NCBI RefSeq assembly: GCF_040954835.1
Contig: NC_090714.1
Coordinates: 2,964,501-3,028,500, forward strand
Length of the DNA stretch: 64,000 nt
Direction of reading: 5' to 3'
DNA from: Lepisosteus oculatus
Taxonomy: Eukaryota; Chordata; Actinopteri; Semionotiformes; Lepisosteidae
Shown here piece by piece: positions 1-12,148 of the stretch. The first letter of the stretch is position 1, and every line of letters begins with the position of its first letter. The notes beneath the pieces are model-generated. The model was not told where the DNA came from and made no database searches. It saw nothing but the letters and a program-made list of their open reading frames with translations. Position numbers and translations under genes: made by a program.

Positions 1-1560
1 GGAAAGTAATTCAATAGTTCAATGCACCAATAAGTGTAAATCTCGAATAGAATACTGTATTTCAGTATATTTTCCTCAAGAAAGAGATCAAACGCAAGCT
101 GCTAAATTAGGAACATTACGAAGGTTACAAAAAAGAGGAGGTACTTAATCATAAATAGTAAATAGTAGCGAATTGATTTTGAAGATCTCATCCAGTTGTT
201 TGTTGAAAGAAACCTGGGAGTTAACTGAATACGTTGCTTGGTGGTTCATTCCTACTTCCAACACCTTTTGCGTAAAAGTGTCTCCTCTTCATTTTAAATT
301 GACTTCCCCACAGTTTTTCAAGCGTTTCGTATGAACCCATGTGTCATTTCATCTGCGTAATTTGAGAAGGCCGATGCAAAAGAGCTGTGATACCAGCTGC
401 TGTCGCAAGAGGGCCTCAAAGCCCTCTCTAGTTAACAAGGGCAAAGTCCTGCTTGAAAGAATTCGAGAAGAGTCGACTCGCGTGGAAATGCCAGTAAAAC
501 AGGAGAGCAGGGCGGACCAGTGCAATAGTGTAGCTTTCCGGAAGGAAACTAATTATGCGACTTAAAAGGAGTAAATAGCGGGGTTTTGCGCAGGTGAACG
601 AACGGTGGTTGAGGCAGTTTCCACGAATATCCTATTATTTTTCGCCTCAAGAAAAGCACTCAGATCCAATGTCGGTCAGTGCGCAAAGGACTATCAGACG
701 TGCTCCACACACACGCACAAAAAAAATAGATTCCGTCTTTGCAAAGGTTTCTGTGAGAGAAATACGATCCCCAAACCAAAAAGGACCAATATAGCGAACT
801 TTTAGATGCAGGTTTTGCTGAAGAGATAGCTTGTAAAAATGTTTCGGTAAAATTCAGAATTCTTTCGTCTGCTGCTATCATTCGTTACAATATCAGTAAT
901 GATGAGTGTCTCGGACACTGCTAGGAAAGCACAGACTGCCTCAGAAATACAGATCGAGTGACTCAAGAGTTACAGTATAGATGTGGGAGTGTAAGAATGT
1001 TGCGACGTCACCCTAACCTACTGTTCTGGTGCAGAAACATCAGGAGTTAGACATAAGTTCATTTTTTTTCGAATGCCATTACTGTTTCAGGTGTTAACTG
1101 TGCTCTTCAGTCTTGCGTGCAGGAATAAATTAAAGTGACAGAACATAATAAAACGTTTTATAATAAAACGATACGTTTTGCACCTCAGTTCCAGTTAAGG
1201 GGGGTCTGCGTAACATCTGGAATGTCCTAGTTTCCCTGCTTTTTCTGTTTGAATTTTTATATATCCACCCTGATTTAAATAACTTGTATAACTAACCATT
1301 CCAAGCAGCTTCTTCGATTACTCTTCCTATGCTGGTTTTAGGGCCGACTAGCAATGCGTGTTCACAAAATTGCAGCTCTGAAAAGCAACAATAATTACAA
1401 ATAATGTCAGAAAAAATACAGAAAAAGAAGAGCAGCTCACAAAACACAAGCAAGTAGATAGCAAGACCCACAGGACATAGACAGGGCTGCCACAAATTGT
1501 AAACTGCCCCTCTGAGAAAATTGTACTTCTGTTCAGGAAACAAGAATCAGTTTTTCTAAC
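1..1560. other. Intergenic, no gene seen
   Basis: AT-rich intergenic DNA. The segment around 340-560 is somewhat richer in CpG and has a short open frame, but it shows no recognisable domain, no convincing splice sites and no codon bias. A+T runs such as the AATAAAACG repeats near 1146-1170 are composition, not evidence of a gene. Confidence 0.6.
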
Positions 1561-1570
1561 TGCTTTGTCT

Positions 1571-2040
1571 GGTACGGGGTTGCAGGGGAGCTGGAGCCTA
1601 TCCAAGCAAGCTACAGGCACAAGGCAGGGTACATCCTGGATGGGACACCAGTCCACCACAGGGCACACACAGACACAGACACACACTCACACCAAGGCTA
1701 GTTTTCCCAGAACCCAATTAGCCTGCTCTGCTGGGCCCCTGAGCAAGGCCCTTAACCCCAGCTGCTCCAGGGGTGCCGTACGACGGCAGACCCTGCGCTC
1801 TGACCCCAGGCTCTCCCCTGTGTCTCATGGAGAGCAAGCTGGGGTGTGCGAAAAGATAATTCCCAATGCAAGAAATTGTAAAGGGTTAATAAAGTGATGT
1901 TAAAAAAAAAGCACCAGCATGTTTGGACTGTGGGAGGAAACTAGAGCATGCAGAGGAAACCCACATGAATATGGGGAGAACATACAAACTCCCCACAGAT
2001 AGTAACCCAGGGTCTGATGCTAACCAGTGCACCCCCATGC
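1571..2040 (-). mobile_element. tRNA-derived SINE, reverse orientation, interrupted
   Basis: This copy reads in reverse the family seen repeatedly in this window: a head with a tRNA-like B box (GGGTTCAATTC), a middle with GTGGAGTTTG and GTTTCCTCC, a tail with GATGGACTGG, CTTGCTGGGATAGGCTCC and GGATGG repeats. Here the tail half is at 1571-1725 and the head half at 1915-2040. A second element separates them. The family name cannot be fixed without a repeat library. Confidence 0.75.
1730..1909 (+). mobile_element. Short retroelement nested in the SINE, with poly-A tail
   Basis: A roughly 180-bp segment beginning CCCTGAGCAAGGCCCTTAAC and ending in AATAAAGTGATGTT plus nine A residues splits the reverse SINE. 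A poly-A end and insertion inside another element suggest a retroposed element. The opening words resemble a dispersed repeat common in fish DNA; that is recollection, not a search result. The exact left edge and any target-site duplication are not clear. Confidence 0.55.
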
Positions 2041-2199
2041 TGGGTCATGGAAGGGTTTCAGGTGAGAATTTTAGGCACAGGGAAAGTATTTTTTTTTCCT
2101 GGGGATTAAAATGCAGTGGCATATCCTCATGCAGCCCTGAGGTTAAGAGCGTTCAAACCCTGTTTTTTTTTAGGACCTCAGGAGCTCCTTCATCATGAC

Positions 2200-2700
2200 T
2201 GTCCGTAGACAAGGGTGCTGGCAAATATAACCTGTTTTACTGGGGTGCTGAAAGGGACACCCCTGTAGTTTTTCCGGCCTTGCAGCTGGTTGCCATGGCG
2301 CGCTCCTCGGAGACCTCGCGCTTCTTCCAAAAAGCCTCCGGCTTTGTCCCCTTTCTCTCCGTTTCCATCAGCGGAGCAGATTAAGCCTGGTGTCTGTGGG
2401 AGGACAGCCTTCCTTCCTTTCTCTGGCCCCGGTCCTGCACCCCGCTGTCACCCCAATTCGCTCTCCTGGGTCACCGGCCGGTGGAGAGGTGGGGCAAGAG
2501 ACGCGCTCGTCAGTGAGGGGCCAACGGACACAGGGGGGCCCTCTGGTTACCTCTCTGTGGCTCGACTGGCGAGTTCGTGCGGGTCTTTCTGCGCTCAGCT
2601 GGGACACAGAGATCCTTGTTGTCAGCTCTGCGGGGTTTTTTTAGAGGCATCTTTTCTGGAGGGTCCCCGAGACCTCTAATCCAGCAGGTTCTCAATTAAA
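2200..2700. other. CpG-rich block without recognised gene
   Basis: GC- and CpG-rich relative to flanks. An ATG in a fair context at 2295 opens a 29-codon frame ending at a TAA near 2382, and longer frames overlap on both strands, but none resembles a known domain and no consensus donor follows the ATG. It could be a decayed exon or an isolated promoter-type island; I cannot choose. Confidence 0.3.
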
Positions 2701-2827
2701 CCAGTGATTTCTTAAGTTAAGTGATTTTAAAGATCATTTAGAACTGAAATCTCAGTGCTTTTAGGCAGAACAGTGCGCACTGTTGGCAGTGCTGCCTCTC
2801 AGCGCTGGAGAGGGGAGAAGGTGGAGT

Positions 2828-3139
2828 TTCTGTGTTTGTGTGGGTTTCCTCCCCTGGTCCAAAGACACCCCAGTAGGTTAATTGCTTAAACGTACTTACA
2901 TTTTAGATCTTTTAAATGACTGAATGTAACAAATCGATTGTTCAAATGATAAGAAGTTTTTTTCTCTATCTTTAGAAGCTGGTGTTTTAATTGCCCCTGG
3001 TGTGGGAGTGTGTCCTGTGATGGACTGGCGTCTTGCCCGGGTTGTACCCTGCCTTGCGCCCATTGCTTGCTGGGATAGACTCCAGCACCCCCTCAACCCT
3101 GAAATGGGCGAAGCGATTCGACATTGGATGGATGGATCA
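2828..3139 (+). mobile_element. tRNA-derived SINE with internal insertion
   Basis: GTGGGTTTCCTCC and the TTAATTG box are followed, after about 108 bp of unrelated AT-rich DNA, by GTCCTGTGATGGACTGG, TTGCTTGCTGGGATAGACTC and a GGATGGATGG tail. The word TTAATTGC appears on both sides of the inserted stretch (about 2879 and 2988), which would fit a small insertion with a duplicated target. Confidence 0.75.
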
Positions 3140-3539
3140 AAGTCCTCTTCAGCCTTCAAGGATCACAGTTCTTTTAATTGAGCTGATCGCTTCTTTGATT
3201 TCATCAAGAGCTGACAGGTGTTGTCAATCTTGAGGAACAGGTGACCTGTCAGACAAACTGGACTGCGGCTCCCCAGGAACAGCAATGGAGACTCCCTGAA
3301 ATCCTGTATTATTGCAATGCAGTATGTTGAAGAAAACTAATTTTATAAGGTGACGTACTGGAGAGAGATCAGCAGTCATTGGTATTAATACAGGGCTGTT
3401 AAGTTCAACATGCAGAGAACCTTATAGATGGTAGTAGCATGATATATCAGTGGTGTGAAACCACTAGTAATGGTAAGTTCACCACCTGGGTTTGAACTGT
3501 TAATACAGAACCGACAACTATTTTTAGCGTTTGATTATC

Positions 3540-4110
3540 CTGCGGTGGAGAGCTTAAATAGAAGAGTGTAATGACCCCGGACCGTCCACGAGAGGACGCC
3601 AAAACTACCTCAAGCCTAGAGATCAGAGACGAGCGTCTGATGTTGGGATGTGAGTAGTTGAGTGGATGTGCGGTATAACAAACTGAAGAATATTTCTATA
3701 TATAGAATATAAATATATATATTATATTATATGTATATAAAAGACAGAGTATAATTGTTTTTTAGTGTAAAAAGAGGCGTTAAAATGTGAGCTGTTATGC
3801 ACATCTCTGTGTTTCGCAAAAGTCTCTTTGAGACCCTGAGCTGGTCGTGGCATTCTTCCGCTGTTCTGACGTCGGGGATTGACAATCCCGCACCCGGGAA
3901 GTTGCAGAAAATGACCGGACGGAAAAGGCGAGTTTCGACTTTGCCGTGTTTGAGTTCGCGGTGCAGGTTGGTGTGCCGCCTGCAGCTGAGCACAGGGCGT
4001 GTAAAGTCGGAGGAACCGAGGCCGAAGTCTCGGGCCTGGGGTGCATCTCGTTTTGTAAGTAATCAAAAGGCTTGTGGGTCACTTTATTGCACAATGCATA
4101 CCTGAACGTA
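3540..4110. other. CpG-rich block with donor-like site
   Basis: A local rise in CpG over 3580-4050 follows a TA-rich tract at 3700-3740. A donor-like TTTTGTAAGT sits at about 4051-4060 on the plus strand after an open frame of about 85 codons. This could be a first exon of an unannotated transcript, but there is no partner acceptor I can link to it and the translation is not recognisable. Confidence 0.25.
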
Positions 4111-5370
4111 CCTGTTCAAGATTTGTAAACATATCACACAGAATGTCAAACAGGAGAAATATATTGTTTCTCTTGTTCAAAATGTGACTCTTCTATCTGT
4201 GCAGTACACTTGTGGTGACACACCATGTAAGTGTGTCCTTTAGTGTTAGTGTGACCTTATGGAAACAATTGGCTGTAGTAAGTGCATAGCATACATTTGG
4301 CCAAAGAACTGCTTTGGTTGCATAGATGAAAGCCAGCTGGGAAATTCCTAATTTGTCAAGCATCAGCAGCCCTTGTTGGTTTGGTTATATATCCACATCC
4401 TCCTGGTGACTTGAAAGGTCAATTGTTTTTTACTTGGGGTCTGCAAGGCTAATAGAACTGATCACTCAGGAAGGCGCTGTTATTTTTAGAAGATTTGATT
4501 CAGAACTTATGAGCTCTCCCTCTAAGGTCTACCAACTCAAACCCACCCTCTCCCTTCCAGAGCTTCTATTCCTGACGGAAGGCCAGTTGGGTTGTATGCA
4601 GTGCCCAGAGTACAGCCCCCCCCCCCAATCCTTCGATCCATCGATCTGGCTGCTATTCAGTTGTTTCCTTCTTAAAAGATGGAGAAAAAGTTATTCTGGT
4701 CCCAATCTCTCTCCTCCAGGACCTCACTGAAGCGACAGGCCTATCTCTTCCAGACACTTTCTATGGCTCTTATCCAGGCGTTCAGCTGCAGAGCGAACAG
4801 TCACATGACTGAGCCCACTGTGGCAAACAGCATCACTTTCCAGCCATGCTAATTGTGCAGACCCATGAAAACAGCCTCATTGCTCTCTCTCGGCAGAATC
4901 CCATAGTCATCTAACAAACTGCTGCATGCTATGTTACTGTAAGGAACTGTTGTGTTCTGATGCATTTACAGACAATGGATTAATATTATATGATCGGTCA
5001 TATGAGATATAATAAAAATTACAAATGAGAGGAAAGCATGTGCTTAATTCTTTGCTACTAGCTAAATGAGCCGAGGATCTTCAGTCACTCCAGGGCTGTC
5101 CAGGAAGTGGGCTTCCACAGCAGGGCTTGGTATTTTGTTCCACACCCCCACCACTCTGTGTACCTAGGATGACCTTCTGTTTCCAGCCATCACTGCTGTT
5201 ACTTATCCAAATACAAAATTCATATTCTTTTAAAAATAAGAGGATCACCCTCTATTAAAAAATGACAATCCCCCTAACCATAGAAAATGAGGAATAATCT
5301 TTATCCACAGTATGTATATTTGTGGGTTTATTGCTACTGTATTGTTAATTGCCTTACGATGTTGGCTATG

Positions 5371-5685
5371 AGACCTGGGCAGCCCAGTGGTACTAGGGTT
5401 AGCATTGCTACCTCGGCGCACTAGGGGCCTGGGTTCATTTTGGGAGCTGTCTGTGAGGAGTTTGTATGTTCCTCACATATTTATATAGGCTCCCTGTGGG
5501 CATATCAGTTTTCTCTCACAGTCTAAAAACATGCTGATAGGAAAATTGGCCCTGGTGCGATTGTGTGCACATGCATGTACTGTGTATGCATTTCCTGCAA
5601 TGGACTGGTGTCTTGTACAAGGTGTACCCTGCTAGGATAGGCTACAGGTCCCTGTCTTGAAAGAGTTAGGGAATGAATGAATAAT
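5371..5685 (+). mobile_element. tRNA-derived SINE, diverged
   Basis: The order of SINE parts is preserved: head with GCAGCCCAGTGG and CCTGGGTTCA (A and B box-like), GAGGAGTTTGTATG, AAAATTGGCCCTGGT, CAATGGACTGGTGTC, GCTAGGATAGGCT and a GAATGAATGAAT tail. It is an older copy with several lost segments. Confidence 0.7.
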
Positions 5686-5689
5686 GATT

Positions 5690-7315
5690 AAGAAACTTAC
5701 TGTAAACGTACAAGCAGGGAATTTAGGATGAAGTAGAGTACCTTGTTCAGTTTTACAAGAACCCAGGAATTAAGCCTACAGCTTGTGCAGGCCCCTAAGT
5801 GCCATCAAGTATAAATCATGGGTGTTCAAGCCCCACTGTCTACACGTGGAAATGCAATCAAATTAAGAACTAAATGAAAACACTTGTCAGCAAAAAAAAA
5901 ATGTGGTTTTGATACAGCTAATTGAGGAGTGCATAGCCTGCCTGCACTGAGCCCCCTTTGTGATTGAACCCCTGACAAGCATGTGGTGGTTGGGATAGCT
6001 ATACAGGGTTCTCTTGAACACAGGCCAGAGTCTTCTCAGAATCAACTTAAAAATAGCACAGGAACCCAACAGTACTTTCCTCAGGTAACCAGAGCTACCA
6101 GGCCACCAGCCCAGGCTGTGAAAGGTGGAACAGATGAAGTGAGGATAATCTCCTCCTATACTTAGTCATTAGTCAATTACAGCCTCAGTAAGTCAGCAGT
6201 TTCTCTAGGAAAAAAAAAATGTTAAGAGGCTATTGGCAAAACAAGTGGTCATTATTTCCTCCCAAGGAGAAAAAGCACTGCCATTTAGGTCTCAACTAAA
6301 CACCATTCATCCCTTGTGCAATTGTCAAGGGTTTACAGGACTATTATGAGCAATGAAATAGTGTTGACTGTTCCACCAATAGACTGGACATCTTTTTGGG
6401 AAAGAAAAAATGCTTCAAGTGAAAGTGAAAAGAACATGTTCCGAGGTTGATTGCTTTGCTGAATTGAAGGTCATTGTATTTTATTCATAATTAAGACCAC
6501 TAAAACATTTGAAAATCAGGCTTGTAAACATTTTAAACTTTAGAATCCTTAGGAGGCATCACAGTTAAGAAATGCAATTATTGACAAAGGGACATAGTTT
6601 ATCACATCATTTACTCACATTTCTGCCAGTTAAAACTGTTTGGATTTTACATGCAGATCAGATTGAACAGCTTTTTGAACACTTTCTACAGGAGAAGATT
6701 GAATTTATTAATGGAATGCATTGACAATATCAGGATGAGGATAGAAAGTATTAGAACTAGGGAAAAAATGTTTGAACCCTCATTGTCTAAATTATATTAC
6801 CAAGACAGGATGACCGGTGCTGCGCTTCCTCCCACTTGCAGCTTGGGTTCCATTGTGGACTGGGGTATGTTCTTGCGGACCCTAGATGTATCTGCAATGC
6901 AAGACTTCGTCAGGGTTAACTGGTGTCTTTAATTTTCGCTATATAAGCAGCTTTTTGATGTTGAATGAATGGATGGATGGATAGATAAGGCCGCTTTTAA
7001 AACCTACAGCACAAGTAACAATGTTTATTTAGCAAAGAAATTCTACTGTATACTCTTGAACCTTACCCCGTCTCCCTCAGAATTATGGAGACATCTGGCA
7101 TTCCTAGCCTTGAAGCAGAGGTTACACAACTCATTTGAGAGATCTGAGATGAATATAACACTGTGGTAATAGCTCATTTAGCCTAATTAGAACTGAAGAC
7201 TTCACAGTGAGCAAAATGTGAGCAACAGGGCTTTTTCTGCAGGTAGGAAAGGAAAGAGGTTACGTGACCAAGTCCCGATACTTTGTTGCTCATTGTGGCA
7301 TGGTCTCAATAGTTC
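5690..7315. other. Intergenic, no gene seen
   Basis: AT-rich sequence. A short GAATGGATGGATGGATAG tract at about 6966-6984 could be the tail of a very diverged SINE beginning near 6830, but its body has too few diagnostic words to call. Confidence 0.5.
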
Positions 7316-7319
7316 AATA

Positions 7320-8480
7320 CCAACATTCCTACCCAGAACAGGAACTGTCTGGACTCCTCAAACTCTTTATTTTACACAGATCATGAACAGTCATTGAAGG
7401 ACTTCCACACCATCCCACAGACTTGTCCAGTGAATATGCTGCCATGAGGAAGCTCCCTTTTGCACAAAGGGACTGGAGTTTCAGACCAATGCTTTTATCC
7501 AGAGTACCTTCAATTGCTACCCTTATATCCAAGCCACATACAGCAGTGCCCTACCTGGGATCTCTCTTCACTGGCTGTGCAGCAGGGTCAGTCTGGGTTT
7601 CCATGTCCTAAAGATAGAAACACACTTGGCTCCTCCTGGTATACGACTTCCCTCAAGAGCCTACAAACCTAATCCCTTGGAATGGAGCTCTTGTGGAATG
7701 CTGTTCTGGCAGATCAGATACTCCCCAGACATACAAAAATGGATCAGTGCAAGGTAGTTTATATACCCATGAAGTCTCAGTTCTACAGAGGCTCAGTCCT
7801 GTGCTTAAGGCTATACTGCCTACAGAGCAAATACTGAAGAGAAGCCAGCTCTTCCATCTAAAGCACATCTTTAAAATACATTAAGCAATGTGGACAAGCT
7901 CAGCTTGTTTTTGCATGCAACACCATGCACATTTACATTCAACATCACCCACTAGGAATTCTGCAATGGTAATCCACATCACAGCTTCAACTCACCCATG
8001 ACCTGGCACAAACATTCTCTCCACACATCTCAGGACAGCATCACTCACAGCATTTCCAAACCACAGCATAGCTTGTCAAGTCACACAGAGCATCAGCTGG
8101 CTTCAGGAACACTGAGCTGGTTGAATTTTCCAAGCCAGTGACATCTTGCTCTTCTCCCCAAACAGATCCCAGTACTTCCAAGCCACAGGAACATTAGCAA
8201 TACACCTCAAAGTGATTGATTCTCCTGTTCTTCTCCACCTCCAACCATAGTCTAAATGTTTTTTTTTACCCAGGCTTCCTTTTTATAAGCCTCTCATTAA
8301 TTACAGGGGCTTGGCTAATTCCATGGGAACCTATCGCAAAAGCTCTAAGATCCTCATGTGAAATGGCCAGGTGTGTCCAGCTCAATAATGCACACCTGCT
8401 TCCAGATCCTTCATGGCTAACAGAAGCATCACAGCCTGGACTTGAGCCAAAATGCAAGGTGCCTACAGAAGCCTTCTAGG
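7320..8480. repeat. CpG-depleted repeat-like region
   Basis: About 1.1 kb almost free of CpG and rich in CCA, ACA and CAG. It includes GCTTTTATCCAGAGTACCTTC then AATTGCTACCC and CCTACCTGGGATC (about 7490-7562), which resembles a dispersed element I associate with fish genomes. Strong CpG loss suggests a long-methylated repeat. No reverse transcriptase or transposase frame is visible. Confidence 0.4.
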
Positions 8481-8489
8481 GACAATATA

Positions 8490-9310
8490 ATATTGCTTTA
8501 ATAAATTATCCTTCAGCATTATTGGAACTGTATTTTTTCTAAACCTTTCAGCATACTTTATCCTATTTCAGAATTGAATTAAGAGAGAGATGATGATTTC
8601 ATTGTAGTTTATATATATTGATTTATACATATACAGATTTCAGCACCCAATATTATTTATCTTCCTACATCAGACTACTTGTCGATGCCTTCTATGATTG
8701 GAAGGGTGTTCTCAGTTGATGTATCACAAAGGAGAAACTAAGTGCTGCAGACTCATTGTGAAAACATGTTTTACTAGTAGAGTCCTCTGTTTTTAAAAAT
8801 AATAATGATTGATAAGAGTGTTGTAATTTCGGTTAACTAATGAGATTGAGGCATTACTTTGAGACAGAGACTTTGCCTTCCAATATTCTTGATGCTCTTT
8901 GTTGGCTGCCAATGTTTTAACTGTTTTTTCCTGTTGAACAGCCTCCTTCCCTTTTCACTGAGAATTGGTGGTTTTGGTAAGTAGGTATTTAATGAAACTA
9001 GCAGGGTGACTTTTTTGAATCATCACTAGAGTCTGAATGTTCTGAAAGAACATTTTATTTGTTTCTGCTTGTGGTTTTGGTTTTTCCTCATGCACTTAAA
9101 CAACTTCATCACCTCTGAGTTCTCATTTTCACCCCTTGATTTCTGTAAATCCTTTCTTTCCCTAAAAATGTGTCATCATCACTGTTTCCTCCTGGTTTCC
9201 CCTTCATAGACACAACCCATTATTAATGAATTATTATTAAAGAACTGCTCTTACTGCTTCTACCAGTTTGAAAAGTACAGGGATGGGAAATGGAACATGA
9301 ACATCTGCCT
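8490..9310. other. Intergenic, no gene seen
   Basis: AT-rich DNA with no supported exon, RNA gene or element edge. Confidence 0.5.
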
Positions 9311-9312
9311 TC

Positions 9313-9876
9313 AAAAATAATAATAACAATTTCTTACACTTATATAGCACTTTTCTAGACACTCCACTCAAAGCACTTTACAGGTAATGGGGATCTCCTC
9401 CACCACCACCAGTGTGCAGCCCCACCTGGATGATGTGACAGCAGCCAGAGTACATCAGTACTCTCCCCACACACCAGCTCTCGGTGGGGAGGAGAACAGA
9501 GTGATGAAGCCAGTTCATAGATGGGGATTATTAGGAGGTCATGATTGGTAAAGGCCAATGGAAACTTTGGCCAGGATGTCTGGGTTACACCCCTACTCTT
9601 TTCAAAACGTGCCCTGGAATTTTTAATTACCGCAGAAAGTCAGGACCTCGGTTTTATGTCTCATCCAAAGGACAGTACCTTTTTACAGTATAGTGTCCCC
9701 GGTGCTATATTGGGGCATTAGGACCCACACAGACTGCAGGGTGAGCGCCCCCTTCTGGCCCCACCAACACCTCTTCCAGCAGCAGCTTTAGTTTTTCCCA
9801 GGAGTTCTCCCATCACGGATCTGACCAGGCTCACACCTGTGAGCTCCAGGGGGCTGCCAGATGCGAGTTGCAGAGT
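9313..9876 (+). repeat. Dispersed repeat, about 560 bp
   Basis: Begins with AATAATAATAACAATTTC and ACTTATATAGCACTTTTC, then CACTCAAAGCACTTTACAG, and closes near CAGGGGGCTGCCAG. A second, partial copy at about 21,604-21,727 shares GAGAACAGAGTGATGAAGCC-like and GGGATTATTAGGAGG words. It has no coding potential. I take it to be a non-autonomous interspersed repeat; it resembles a repeat seen widely in ray-finned fishes, from memory only. Confidence 0.65.
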
Positions 9877-10599
9877 AACATGGCTGCTGGCACTTATATC
9901 CCTTCTTATAGGGGCCAGAAACTCACAGGAGACAGCTTGTTCGTGTTATCCCTCTCAGAGGAATATTTGTAATAAACTAACACAGAGGTGTGAAGACACA
10001 TGTCCCTCATTTTCCTTATGTTGTTTCTCTTGTCTATGTAGGTCAGCTCACGTCCGTCTCCTTACAGGTTGCTTTAGTTTGTCAAAGCTCGTTCCTTGTC
10101 ATCCAGATCCATCTGGATACTGCATTTGCTTGCTTACTGATCTTGGCCACTGACTTTCTCTTTGCTGCTTGTTTGATACGAAGCAGCCCCAGGCCTCTCC
10201 AAAGTGACTGTCCTGCAAATCCGTTACAGCTGGGAGAATCTATTCTCTCCATCCGGATGAAGGACTGATATTTCATGAGCATTTGCTTATGTACCTTCTC
10301 TTTCCTCTTCCCCCGTTAATTCAATGAGATCTCCCTGCTTTGGTCTCGAAGCAAAGCAAGTACAGCACTGAGATAAATCAGGTTATAGAACAATAAACGT
10401 CCTGCAAAGAACTTCAGACCCCACAGCTCCACTGCATATTGCTAAATCCTTTCATTCACACTCCTGTGGCTCTCAAATACTAATAAGGATTTAATGTACT
10501 TATGTAAAGTGATGACTCAGATGGCCATGGGAAAAAAAAAATTAGACACTTGTAACTCATGGGGGCTTCTGTAAACAGGCTCGATATCTTTAATAAGTT

Positions 10600-10740
10600 T
10601 TCACGTGGAGCCAAGAAAAAAGCTGCCTGCACCGTCAGTCTGTAGCCACGCCCACTCGAATGACATCTCTCGCAGGCCACGCCCAGCGCACCTGTGCGCC
10701 AGGTTCTGCTGGAGAGAGTGGAGCTGAGTGCGTTTGTTCC
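10600..10740 (+). promoter_or_regulatory. GC-rich 5' end of the plus-strand small-exon unit
   Basis: A CpG- and GC-rich patch in otherwise AT-rich DNA, with GC-box-like CCACGCCC words repeated at about 10,646 and 10,678. It lies just upstream of the first donor (GAGCTGA then GTGCGT, GT at 10,728). Role as a promoter is inferred from position and composition; there is no TATA box at a suitable distance. Confidence 0.4.
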
Positions 10741-11065
10741 GCGTCTTTTATGATTATTTTTATTTTTGTTTTATTTGAATATAGATAAAGTTTAACTCAT
10801 GTAATTATGTAGTCTAAATCTCACATAAGAGAGTTTAAAACAGGAATTTACGTTGGGAGCTAAATAGCATTTTGTTATTTTTATTTATCTTTGTTCACAC
10901 AATCAAGGGTGTGCATGTTTCCAAACCGAAATAGCTTACTTAGATTTGTAAAGTTTTTTTTTGCATTACTTTAAAGAGCATTTTGTGTGTTTGTGCTCTT
11001 ATATTTGTGGTTAAAAAAAAGCTTGCAACAAATACTACTTTAAATGGTTTTTTAATTCAAAATTC

Positions 11066-11380
11066 TGCATTTTTGTGTTTTCAGTTTAGTGTCTTCGGGA
11101 AGGACATGCTTGGCTCAGCTGCTGCAATTATCCAAGTAAGTATAAACGTTTTATTCATTTCTTTACACATATCGCATTGACATATTTTCGGCGCTATCTA
11201 CCCTGGTGAAAACGTCGTTTGCTACTAAGAAACCTTGCTTTCAATTATCTTTAAATAATCGTCTGAATACGTGTGTTCTTGTGTTTTCAGTTTGGTGTTT
11301 TCGGGCAGGACACGCTTGGAATTACCGATGTAAGTATAAACCTTTTTTTCGTTTACACGTATCATATTGAAGTACATAAT
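11066..11380 (+). repeat. Tandem exon-plus-intron duplication
   Basis: The segment GTGTTTTCAG-exon-GTAAGTATAAAC is present twice, 206 bp apart (exons 11,085-11,135 and 11,291-11,329). Both exons share TTT.GTGT.TTCGGG.AGGACA.GCTTGG. The second lacks 12 nt (CTCAGCTGCTGC) of the first, which keeps the frame. Similarity continues into the downstream introns (TTTACAC.TATC.ATTGA). Confidence 0.8.
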
Positions 11381-12142
11381 GTATCTCCCGAGAATTCAAA
11401 AGAAGACTCAGACTAGGAGATACTAGATTTCTCTCGGGCAGAAATGGTTTTGACCCGACAATATTGTAGGCCTGCTGTTTATAGAAACGTTTTCTGCTTT
11501 CTGCTTATTTTATGCGTCTAATAGAATATTCAGAAACCGTTTAGGCTTTCGAATTGCATCACAACAATTAAAACAACGGAGCCTATAAAGATATGGATTA
11601 ATAATTTGTGTTAACTAAATTGTTTCAGAAAAAGAATGCTAAAAAGAATGTGAGTCTGCAATCGACACCCCGTAGCTGTATTGTGCTTTGGATATTCACA
11701 CTTGAAATGTAACTGCTTCAATACCCTCTTTAAACAGGAGCATTTTCGGTTACACCAGACTAGGCGCTTTATTCTTGTAAATCTTCTGAATATGCCAGTC
11801 AATAGAAGCTCGATCTAACTAGCTGGGATCTTTTCGAGATTGATTGTAACCGAAAGTTAATACCGATTTTTGTTTTTTTGCAGGAAATGCAACGAAGTTC
11901 CAGTCTTCATTCCGGTCGCTGCCTCGACTGATAACTCGGAGAAACAGTAACGTGCTGTGTGTTTCTGTATCTTTGCTTGTAGTTGTTTGCAAATGTTTTC
12001 TTACTCTGTTGACTTGTAACACTATTTAGCGTTAATGTAGCCGTGCTTTGACACTTTGTAATTGAAATGCATGTTTATTTCCACTTTGAAGCCTGTGCAT
12101 CCGACGTATTGTAATGCTTTGTTTTGTATGCCATTTTCGCTC

Positions 12143-12148
12143 AATAAA
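12143..12148 (+). terminator. Polyadenylation signal of the plus-strand unit
   Basis: AATAAA in CGCTCAATAAATTG followed within 25 bp by a T/GT-rich stretch (CTTTTGTTCTTTG), the usual arrangement for cleavage and polyadenylation. Confidence 0.6.
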
